Source: CAZKBP01 sp964551015 (GTDB lineage Bacteria > Bacteroidota > Bacteroidia > Cytophagales > Microscillaceae). From it: a stretch of DNA of 39,163 bases. Position 1 is the stretch's first letter; each line of letters opens with the position of its first letter. The position numbers were made by a program, and so were the translations under genes. The notes beneath the pieces were generated by a model. It had not been told where the DNA came from and did no database searches. It saw only the letters and a program-made list of their open reading frames with translations. The stretch is taken from the NCBI GenBank assembly GCA_964551015.1, contig CAZKBP010000045.1, positions 1-39,163 on the forward strand. The letters run 5' to 3'. Shown here piece after piece: positions 25,838 to 31,974 of this stretch.

Positions 25838-26053
25838 TCATAGCTTGATTTCTCCGCTCTTAACTTTTTGCACAAAATCAAGGGAAACATCTAGGAATTC
25901 CGCGATTTCTTCCAGAGAATATTTATCTTTTTGTAAAGCTCTCTGAATACTCTCGATTTTGGTTTTCAGAGAACCTTGTTCCATTCCCTTCTCAACGCCC
26001 TCCTCTATACCTTGTTCTTTAACATCCGCTAAAATAGCTTCTTCAATGCCCAT
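25838..26053 (-). CDS. Small protein duplicating the C-terminal tail of the adjacent Rpn nuclease
   Basis: 71 residues: MGIEEAILADVKEQG, a 13-residue insertion rich in E and G, then SLKTKIESIQRALQKDKYSL and EEIAEFLDVSLDFVQKVKSG. This follows the last 58 residues of the neighbouring Rpn protein nearly residue for residue and is clearly a duplication. Its ATG lies 2 bp after the Rpn stop, so the genes are translationally close. In E. coli, Rpn nucleases are inhibited by a short protein made from within the 3' end of the same gene (RpnS). This stand-alone tail could play that antitoxin role. It may equally be a non-functional duplication. Confidence 0.75.
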   Translation of the reverse strand: MGIEEAILADVKEQGIEEGVEKGMEQGSLKTKIESIQRALQKDKYSLEEIAEFLDVSLDFVQKVKSGEIKL

Positions 26054-26055
26054 GT

Positions 26056-26955
26056 CTACTTGATTTCTCCGCTTTTGACTTTTTCAACAAAATCTAGGGA
26101 AACATTAAAACCCTCAGCAATTTCTTCTAGGGTCAATTTGCCATTTTTAAGAAACATTTGAATGCTCTCAATTTTGGTTTCCAGTGAACCTTGCTCTTTA
26201 ACCTCGGCTAAAATAGCTTCTTCAATGCCCATATTTTTTCTTGTTTGAATGATGGTAGATAATTTTTGCTCATAGGCGACCCTGTTGGTCTCCTCCTTAA
26301 AACTAACATAATAGCGGATAAATTGAAAGATTCGCCGGATTTTTTCGCTGGAATAACCTGCTTCCAAGAGCTGCTTGGTGAGCTGGAATTTCCATTCCAA
26401 TTGTGCTGCATCGGCCTCGGCTCCCTTCTGCAAAGCCTGGTGAGCCGTGAGCATCACCAGCGAAAAGGGATTGCCCTTGATCTCCAGTTCCCGGGCTTCT
26501 TTGCTAAGTAATTTGTAAGTGTTGAAACGAAAGTTTAGCTCCGTGCCCAAGAACTCATACTCATAACGCTCGGGCTGGAAATCTGGTTTCTTGTCAGTGT
26601 AGATCACCAGCGCGGTTACGTTTTGCTGGTAGCGATGGCGGATGCGGATAAAATAATCAAACATCCGCTCGGCAAAGTTTTGATCCTCATAGCCCTGCAC
26701 TTCCACATGCACGAGGCACCATTTTTCCCCTCCGCTCCGCGTGAAGACTTTGACCAGTTTGTCTACTTTGCGTTTTTGCTCAGACATTTCCCGGCTGATT
26801 TGCTCCAGCTCTTTGTCCAGAAACTCAAAGGGCCTGGCAAAGTCTACTTCATTTTGAGCAAATTCGGGGAAAAAATAATGCAGGAAATCCTCAAAAAGGT
26901 CTTCCAAGATTCCTTTCCAGAGGGTGTCTTTGGATATTTGAATGGGCATAGGCAC
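26056..26955 (-). CDS. Rpn family PD-(D/E)XK nuclease (putative transposase-like)
   Basis: 299 residues. The N-terminal nuclease domain (about 8-150) has LWKGILEDLFEDFLHYFFPE, a K-x-D-K-L-x-K-V segment (about 65-70) and WCLVHVEVQG with the E-x-Q end of the PD-(D/E)XK core; R-Y-R-x-x-x-R-Y follows (FDYFIRIRHRY). A helical region (150-240) leads to the tail at 242-299, MGIEEAILAEVKEQGSLETK. The family includes recombination-promoting, phage-restricting nucleases. The internal ATG at 26232 begins exactly where the downstream small gene begins, so an intragenic tail product is possible. Confidence 0.88.
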   Translation of the reverse strand: MPMPIQISKDTLWKGILEDLFEDFLHYFFPEFAQNEVDFARPFEFLDKELEQISREMSEQKRKVDKLVKVFTRSGGEKWCLVHVEVQGYEDQNFAERMFDYFIRIRHRYQQNVTALVIYTDKKPDFQPERYEYEFLGTELNFRFNTYKLLSKEARELEIKGNPFSLVMLTAHQALQKGAEADAAQLEWKFQLTKQLLEAGYSSEKIRRIFQFIRYYVSFKEETNRVAYEQKLSTIIQTRKNMGIEEAILAEVKEQGSLETKIESIQMFLKNGKLTLEEIAEGFNVSLDFVEKVKSGEIK

Positions 26956-27044
26956 TTGTTCTTGTGTTGAAAGCGAAGCTAGGGATTTTTGGGGAAGAAT
27001 CGTAAAAGGAAGTGTTCAGAAAAGTGTGTCAATCTTTGAGGTGT

Positions 27045-27203
27045 TCAGTCAGAGGTAGAGTCAGAATTCAGGCTCAAGTGCTCTTTGATCTTGAATTGGT
27101 CGCAGGTGTAACTTTCGCTCACTTTTACCTGATGAATCTCGCGCATCAAAGGAGTGAATAAGTTTGTGCAGTTCGTACAATTGGAAGATAAACGGGTCGC
27201 CAT
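27045..27203 (-). CDS. Small CxxC protein, 52 residues
   Basis: Starts MATRLSSNCTNCTNLFTP and has a second motif SESYTCDQF at 30-37, so three cysteines (9, 12, 34) could bind a metal. A 52-residue frame with a good ATG and an AT-rich upstream region (27210-27250). The pattern M-A-T-x-L-S-x-x-C-T-N-C..V-S-x-x-Y-T-C-D is one I associate with small uncharacterised Bacteroidota proteins. Function unknown. It lies between the Rpn genes and the orphan iron promoters. Confidence 0.6.
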   Translation of the reverse strand: MATRLSSNCTNCTNLFTPLMREIHQVKVSESYTCDQFKIKEHLSLNSDSTSD

Positions 27204-27381
27204 GATATTTTCATTTTATATACAAAATATTATAGAAGTGCATTTGTTAATATTCCCTATTTAATTTTAAGAATTTGTATGTGGGTTGATTTTAAATAAA
27301 TTTTAGCCCCGCAGTGAACCCGTCAGAGAAGGCAGGTGCGCGAGCAAGTAGCACTTTTACTGACCAGAGTGCTTCCAATTC

Positions 27382-27472
27382 TGTCTGATTCCGCAAAAAG
27401 AAATGTCTGATTCCACAAAGATGATTCCTAACTTCTCACTTACTTTGTTTTAAATTTGGACTTAGTCTAAAT
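27382..27472 (+). promoter_or_regulatory. Orphan siderophore-type promoter: AraC-like repeats plus iron box
   Basis: Two units TGTCTGATTCCGCAAAAAGA (from 27382) and TGTCTGATTCCACAAAGATG (from 27404), 22 bp apart, then TAAATTTG (27451-27458, exact TAnnTTTG) overlapping ATTTGGACTTAGTCTAAAT (27454-27472). The last is the best palindrome of the set (9-1-9 with one mismatch). This is the arrangement seen before the siderophore lipoprotein-receptor operon at 11.1 kb. No gene follows within 200 bp, so it looks like the remains of a lost iron gene. Confidence 0.6.
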
Positions 27473-27649
27473 AAGCCTGAGTGAGAGAGCTTTCTATGCC
27501 ATAAGGTGACGGGTAGAAGTTGTCCAAAGCTAATTTTCGGGCTGCGATTGGTCTTGTGATCTTTTTTTGGCATAGGATTTCACCAAGGAATCTAGATTCT
27601 GAACTCTAAATAACTTCTAAAACGAAAATCTTGGTTTAAATTTTTGCCG

Positions 27650-27671
27650 TATATTTGTAATTAGTCTAAAT
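27650..27671 (+). promoter_or_regulatory. Second iron-type promoter without obvious iron gene
   Basis: TATATTTG (27650-27657) is an exact TAnnTTTG -7 element with TTG 16 bp upstream (27631-27633). It overlaps ATTTGTAATTAGTCTAAAT (27653-27671). A hairpin (CTCCTGCAT with ATGCGGGAG, about 27680-27716) follows. The next open frame is the unidentified one at 27697. Confidence 0.55.
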
Positions 27672-27696
27672 AAACATACTCCTGCATTGGTTTCCT

Positions 27697-28113
27697 TTGG
27701 GTCAGGATGCGGGAGTGCTTGAACGGTTCGTGTTGATTATTAATTTGAATGATTTAGAAACAATTCTCCAAGAGATTGAAAGACAGGGTATTTCTACCCA
27801 GAAATTTCAAGGAGATGCTAGTTTTACCTCACCAGAGCACGGGGAGCAGTCTCTGGCCTGGACGCAGAGGCAGAACGGGGGCAAGCTGCACGGCTATACC
27901 TTTCGGGATGGGATAGCGGTCTTTCTTTATCAAATTGAATGCGCGCGGATCGGCTTGCGTTTCTTACGCTTGGGCTTGCAGATCGCTTGCAGTTATTTAC
28001 ACGTAAAAATTACAAAATTTCCGCCTCAAATCCCTGTGATTCTGAGGCTTGGTAGAGATTGGCGGGCTTTGGTTTTGTTAGGAAAAAATTCTACGAAGTT
28101 GCCCGTTTTGTAG
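27697..28113 (+). CDS. Unidentified protein, TTG start, doubtful
   Basis: An open frame of 138 codons that must begin with TTG (27697) or GTG (27715). The first half looks genuine (LNDLETILQEIERQGISTQK, ASFTSPEHGEQSLAWTQRQN, GYTFRDGIAVFLYQIE). The second half (ARIGLRFLRLGLQIACSYLH...) looks like random or read-through sequence. I do not recognise a family. It may be a truncated gene fused to non-coding sequence, sitting under the iron-type promoter at 27650. Confidence 0.35.
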   Translation: MGQDAGVLERFVLIINLNDLETILQEIERQGISTQKFQGDASFTSPEHGEQSLAWTQRQNGGKLHGYTFRDGIAVFLYQIECARIGLRFLRLGLQIACSYLHVKITKFPPQIPVILRLGRDWRALVLLGKNSTKLPVL

Positions 28114-28170
28114 TTTGTTCCGATATTAGTATTTATTACATTTTGTCAGACAGAATTTTAAAGTAAGGCT

Positions 28171-28422
28171 ATGGCACTCCCTACGATCAAACCCCCAAAA
28201 GCCCTCAATCAGGCTTACCGTAAAGACCCCATCGCGGCTCAGGATTTTCAGGACTTTCGGCAAGCCCTCCAGAAGCTATTGGCCGAAATTGACGAGAGCG
28301 AAAGTGAGGAGAACATCAAAAACCTGATGTCGGATTTTCTTAAAGATGCTTTCTACAAGGACGAGCACCACATCAATACCAAGGCCGATATCGATCCATT
28401 ACCACGCGTAAGTAAAGTGTAA
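28171..28422 (+). pseudogene. N-terminal fragment of type IIG restriction-modification protein
   Basis: 83 codons: IKPPKALNQAYRKDPIAAQD, then a helical segment LQKLLAEIDESESEENIKNL, SDFLKDAFY, and HHINTKADID. This is the characteristic start of Eco57I-like / type IIG enzymes, whose next residues (INTKGxxDLVI) enter the PD-(D/E)XK nuclease. Here homology stops at about codon 78, and a few unrelated codons lead to a TAA. The matching C-terminal end of such a protein is found 3.1 kb downstream at 31505-31651, so the gene was broken by the insertion or replacement that brought in the retron cassette. Confidence 0.75.
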
Positions 28423-28483
28423 ATTTCATTTATGATTTTGTTAGAAAATTAAGTATCTTAGGTACAGAATAGAAACGAATTAT

Positions 28484-28804
28484 ATGTTGAGTCACAGAGA
28501 ATCAAAGCTAGTTATTCTAAAACTCCTGATAAATGAACCTAAGATCGCTGACTTACCTCAATTAGAGATAAAAAAGGAGGAATTAGATTTAGTGATCAAT
28601 AACCTGATGGAGGAAGGTTTGGTAAAAGTTGATGAATACGATCAAATATCTCTGACGGAAGCTGGAAAATCTGAAATAGCAATCTTCTCTCGGCAAAATG
28701 GAGGTGACCTCTGGATAAAACCAGAAGATGAAAGCAAGTGTCAACCGATAAGCAAGAATCAGGTATATGTTCCTAGCAAAGATGAGTTTTCATTCTTAGA
28801 TTAG
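28484..28804 (+). CDS. Small winged-helix protein upstream of the retron RNA
   Basis: 106 residues. Residues about 4-65 form a winged helix (SRESKLVILKLLI-like helix, then EELDLVINNLMEEGLVKVDE, ISLTEAGKSEI). The tail (70-106) is polar with GGDLWIKPEDESKCQ and an acidic-aromatic end EFSFLD. It lies inside the inserted block, 53 bp before the retron RNA, on the same strand, and may be co-transcribed. AbiEi antitoxins normally begin with a winged helix that autoregulates the operon. The downstream fusion lacks one, so this gene may supply it in trans. That role is inference. Confidence 0.7.
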   Translation: MLSHRESKLVILKLLINEPKIADLPQLEIKKEELDLVINNLMEEGLVKVDEYDQISLTEAGKSEIAIFSRQNGGDLWIKPEDESKCQPISKNQVYVPSKDEFSFLD

Positions 28805-28856
28805 CTAGATAACTTAAAATACAAAAGGTCAAAACATTTATTCGACAAAAATTACT

Positions 28857-29082
28857 ATTTTTGCTACGAAATTAGCACAAAGACATTCTGCTGTATTTTA
28901 TCAATCCTTGGGTTGATGACGGAGAGGTGAGTCACCTGCTCTGTAAGAGCACAGATTATCAAGCTTGCACGGGGAAGGGCATTAAATGCTTCGCAAGCTT
29001 CGACATTTAATGCCCTTCCCCGTGCTGTTCATTGGGTTTAGGGAATATTGGTCTCTAAACCCTTAATGATCGAGGCAAGAAT
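28857..29082 (+). ncRNA. Retron msr-msd RNA (predicted)
   Basis: Between the winged-helix gene and the reverse transcriptase. Candidate a1 ATTTTTGCTACGA (28857-28869) pairs with a2 TCGAGGCAAGAAT (29070-29082): 12 of 13 positions, two of them G-U. TTAGC follows a1 at 28872-28876, so G28875 is the candidate branching guanosine, as in the TTAGC of retron Ec86. Then come small msr hairpins at 28900-28917, 28925-28937 and 28937-28951. A 22-bp perfect stem (28967-28988 with 29004-29025, 15-nt loop) is the msd core, and a further 8-bp hairpin (29034-29062) follows. The RT start is 17 nt after a2. A TATTTTTG -7-like element overlaps a1, so the true 5' end is uncertain. Confidence 0.78.
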
Positions 29083-29098
29083 CTTGACTGGAAGATGT

Positions 29099-30631
29099 AT
29101 GAAAAATAATCAAGTACAAGAAAGTATCGAGGCCTACGAAAAGGAATTCCGAAAAAAAGCACTAGAAAGAAGGTACTCCGAAGAAGAAATAAAAGCCTGC
29201 CTTGATTATGCCATTCCGCTTATAGAGAAAGAACTTCCGGTCATATACAACACATCACACTTGTCCGCTCTGGTAGGCTACACCAAAAGCTATCTCAAAA
29301 GAGCCTCTATTTACACCCCTTTTTTTTACCGTACATTCACCATCCCCAAGAAAAACGGTAAATCCCGCACTATATACGAACCGCTACCTAGCCTGAAAGG
29401 AATCCAGCAGTGGATACTGAAAAACATCCTGTACAAGGTGCCCGTGAGTAAATTCGCGAAAGCATACATACCACATAGGAATCTGCTTGACAACGTGAAA
29501 CAACACGAGAACAGAGCAAAAGTAGTTACCCTAGATATAGAAAGCTTCTTTCCTTCCATTAGCAGAGAAAGAGTAGAAGAGCTATTTAAAAGCCTAGGCT
29601 ACTCACCTATATTAGCAAATCTAATGGCTAAACTTTGCACTCTGGAGGGCTATCTGCCCGAGGGTGCCCCCACGAGCCCTTATCTATCCAATTTAATTTT
29701 GCGTGATTTTGATGAAGGTATTGCCGCGTATTGCCAGGAGCAAAAGATTCGATATACTAGATATGCAGATGATTTGACTTTCTCGGGAAAAAATTTCGAC
29801 GAAAAAGAGCTAATCAATTTGGTAAAAAAGAATCTTTCAAACGAGAACCTCAGACTCAACTCCTCTAAAACTAGCATAATGAAAAAGGGTCAGAGACAGG
29901 TAGTTACAGGTATTACGGTCAATGACAAAATACAAGTTCCTAAGCTTGTCAGGAAAGAGCTACGCCAAAGCATCTATTATATCCGAAAGTATGGCCTGAA
30001 AGACCATCTCAGGAAAATCAATTGCCAAAAAAATAATTATCTGCAACATTTGCTAGGTGTGGCAAACTACATCCTGTTCATTAACCCGAATGATAAAGAG
30101 ACAGAGGGGTACAGAGATTTTATAGAAAAACAAATAGAACTAGAGAAGATAGAACTCCTAAAAAACAGCCTGCACCTGCTTGCAGACAACCCCTCTCCTC
30201 AGGAATGGCCTAATGCATATAAGGATATACAAACAAAAATACCCCAAGGCGTATTTTGTTTATTGACCGCAGCCTTTCATTATGACCTCACGACCTTTAT
30301 CCCATCTGGATATTACGTGGCCATACCCGAGAAATCACGAGCCGCTTTGCCTGAGTACCCGCCCATTGAACTATTTTATTGGAAAGAAATAGACCATAGC
30401 CTCGGAATGATCAACGTAGAGATAGAGGAAGAGGCGGTGAAGATGTATGATATCGAGAAAACAGTTTGTGATATGATAAAGCATCGCAAAGTAGTAGGAG
30501 AAGACTTAGCCCTGGAAGTCCTCAAAAACTATTTAAATCGCAGAAAAAGAAACCTCGTGAAAATCAGCCAGTATGCCGATGAACTTGGCATTAAAGATAA
30601 ACTTTCCACTTATTTAACCGTGCTACTATGA
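29099..30631 (+). CDS. Retron reverse transcriptase fused to AbiEi-like antitoxin domain
   Basis: 510 residues from ATG 29099, chosen because an upstream in-frame start would place the coding region inside the RNA's a2 arm. RT part (about 25-335): YRTFTIPKKNGKSRTIYEPL, NVKQH at 132-136 (the retron NAxxH position), first catalytic Asp146 in TLDIESFFPSI, EGAPTSPYLSNL, YADD at 222-225, and VTG at 269-271, a retron hallmark; the thumb contains YLQHLLGVANYILFINP. C-terminal part (about 381-510): PQGVFCLLTAAFHYDLTTFI, SGYYVAIPEKSR, PPIELFYW, YDIEKTVCDMIKHR, and ALEVLKNYLNRRKR...YADELGI. This matches the C-terminal domain of AbiEi antitoxins; the usual AbiEi winged helix is missing. Its stop overlaps the AbiEii start (ATGA). 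Confidence 0.92.
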   Translation: MKNNQVQESIEAYEKEFRKKALERRYSEEEIKACLDYAIPLIEKELPVIYNTSHLSALVGYTKSYLKRASIYTPFFYRTFTIPKKNGKSRTIYEPLPSLKGIQQWILKNILYKVPVSKFAKAYIPHRNLLDNVKQHENRAKVVTLDIESFFPSISRERVEELFKSLGYSPILANLMAKLCTLEGYLPEGAPTSPYLSNLILRDFDEGIAAYCQEQKIRYTRYADDLTFSGKNFDEKELINLVKKNLSNENLRLNSSKTSIMKKGQRQVVTGITVNDKIQVPKLVRKELRQSIYYIRKYGLKDHLRKINCQKNNYLQHLLGVANYILFINPNDKETEGYRDFIEKQIELEKIELLKNSLHLLADNPSPQEWPNAYKDIQTKIPQGVFCLLTAAFHYDLTTFIPSGYYVAIPEKSRAALPEYPPIELFYWKEIDHSLGMINVEIEEEAVKMYDIEKTVCDMIKHRKVVGEDLALEVLKNYLNRRKRNLVKISQYADELGIKDKLSTYLTVLL

Positions 30632-31521
30632 AAAATTATGCTGCCTCGGTAAGAGCCAGACTCAAAAAAGTTTTTGATAAAGAATACGAATCCAGAGGGA
30701 TAACTCCTCATCATTTTGAAATCCGATACTTCCACGAGCGGCTTTTGTACCGCATCTCTATTTCTGATTACCGGGAAAAGCTTTATTTGAAGGGAGGAGC
30801 TTTAATCTACGCCATAGAACGAGAGAAAAGTCGCCCTACCAATGACATTGATTTTCTGGGCCGTGGGATAAGATCTGACCCTGAGGAGTTGAAAGTAATT
30901 TTTAGCAATATTTGCAAAATTCCTTGTGAGCAAGACGGGGTGATCTTCAATCTCGAAGATATTGATCACGAAACAATCAACAAACACGGGAAATACCCAG
31001 GCCTAAACTTGAGGATAGAAGCTCTGCTAGGTAAGATGAAGAAAGTCATTTGGATTGATATTGGCTTCGGGGATGCAGTCATACCTGAGCCACAAGAACT
31101 AGAATATCCTACATTGTTGGATGATTTAGGAATTCCGAAGATAAAGGCTTATCATAATGAGACAATTATAGCCGAGAAATTCGAGGCCATGATTAATCGA
31201 GCTGAATATAATAGCCGCATCAAGGATTTCTATGATGTATATAAACTGCTACTCAAGAGAGCCTATGATCGCCCCACCCTAGAAGAAGCAATCGCTCAGA
31301 CATTTAGAAGAAGGGAGACCGCCACTCCCGAAAATCATCCTGTTTTCGGGGAAGACTTTGCCAATGATATAAAACGGATTTCTGAGTGGCAGGATCTCTT
31401 AAAGGAATGGAAATTGGAAGATAAACCCTCTTTTCAAGAGGTGATGAAGGTGATAAAAGAACATCTAGAAGTGATTTATATAGAATTGTCTGCCAGCTCG
31501 AGAGATGGCAATCAATCTTAA
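30628..31521 (+). CDS. AbiEii-family nucleotidyltransferase toxin
   Basis: 297 residues of the AbiEii/AbiGii family (type IV toxin of AbiE abortive-infection systems), a cytoplasmic nucleotidyltransferase. Motifs: LYLKGGALIYAI at 52-62 (GG loop), TNDIDFLG at 71-78 (catalytic D-x-D), IDIGFGD at 143-149, and IIAEKFEAMINRAEYNSRIKDFYD at 180-203, the conserved K-x-E-A..N-S-R-x-K-D-x-x-D block. All key residues are present, so it looks active. The start overlaps the stop of the RT-AbiEi gene, the usual antitoxin-toxin coupling. The last ten or so residues run into DNA derived from the broken restriction gene. The expected effect is growth arrest when its antitoxin fails. Confidence 0.93.
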   Translation: MKNYAASVRARLKKVFDKEYESRGITPHHFEIRYFHERLLYRISISDYREKLYLKGGALIYAIEREKSRPTNDIDFLGRGIRSDPEELKVIFSNICKIPCEQDGVIFNLEDIDHETINKHGKYPGLNLRIEALLGKMKKVIWIDIGFGDAVIPEPQELEYPTLLDDLGIPKIKAYHNETIIAEKFEAMINRAEYNSRIKDFYDVYKLLLKRAYDRPTLEEAIAQTFRRRETATPENHPVFGEDFANDIKRISEWQDLLKEWKLEDKPSFQEVMKVIKEHLEVIYIELSASSRDGNQS

Positions 31522-31651
31522 AATCCTCACTCTCAAAAAAGCCGATCCCGCCGCCGATACCAGCGCCTTGGAAGCCGAGATAGATCAGTTGGTCTATCAG
31601 CTCTACGGGCTGAGTGAGGAGGAGATTGCCATGGTGGAGGGCACGAGCTAG
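31505..31651 (+). pseudogene. C-terminal fragment of type IIG restriction-modification protein
   Basis: 48 codons in a frame different from the overlapping end of the toxin gene: ILTLKKADPAADTSALEAEI, DQLVYQLYGLSEEEIAMVEG, stop TAG. This is the hallmark C-terminus of type IIG/Eco57I-like proteins (K-K-x-x-P..D-T..LE-x-E-ID-x-LVY-x-LYGL). The N-terminal end of such a protein lies at 28171-28422. The roughly 900-1200 residues that normally separate these ends are absent and the retron cassette stands in their place. Confidence 0.75.
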
Positions 31652-31802
31652 GTAGGAATGAGGTATGAAACAAAGAATAATCTTTCAAAAAAAACCCGTT
31701 AAGCCCATTACTTACATGGAAAAGCACAAAGTTGCAGCACTTTGCAAGGTTAAAATTTTGGAGATGATGGTGGGGATGGGTAGATTAAGCTAGGCTAACC
31801 GT

Positions 31803-31944
31803 ATGCGACATTCGTTTTCTGCTTTCTGCTGATGCTTAGTGATCGTGTGTATATCACTGACGGTGAACAAGATAGAGCTTATTAAGAAAAAATAAGAGAA
31901 TGGATCAACGAAACTTCTAAAGAAAAAATAAACGAATGTCGTAT
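31803..31944. repeat. Inverted repeat upstream of DinB-like gene
   Basis: ATGCGACATTCGTTT (31803-31817) and AAACGAATGTCGTAT (31930-31944) form a 15-bp inverted repeat with one mismatch (a G-U pair in RNA), 112 bp apart. Between them is a smaller hairpin AGTGAT / ATCACT. The right arm is part of the leader module shared with 2138-2187. It could be a small mobile element or the edges of a recombination site. No gene is supported in the gap 31652-31974. Confidence 0.45.
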
Positions 31945-31957
31945 ATTGGGGTGTTGT
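31907..31957 (+). repeat. Leader/promoter module, second copy
   Basis: Closely similar to 2138-2187 (AACGAAA-TTCTAA, A-rich, AAACGAAT, GTATATTG, GGTGTT). It lies 18 bp before the DinB-like gene start, with TATATTGGG as possible -7 element. Confidence 0.5.
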
Positions 31958-31974
31958 GTGTGATTTAAACAAAA

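Noticed and set aside
28967..29025. Rho-independent terminator reading of the 22-bp stem
   Set aside because: There is no U tract after the stem, its position is between an RNA-like region and an RT gene, and the retron RNA model explains it better.
29048..29098. Earlier in-frame start for the reverse transcriptase
   Set aside because: It would make the coding region overlap the predicted a2 arm and the preceding hairpin, and the extra 17 residues do not look like retron RT sequence.
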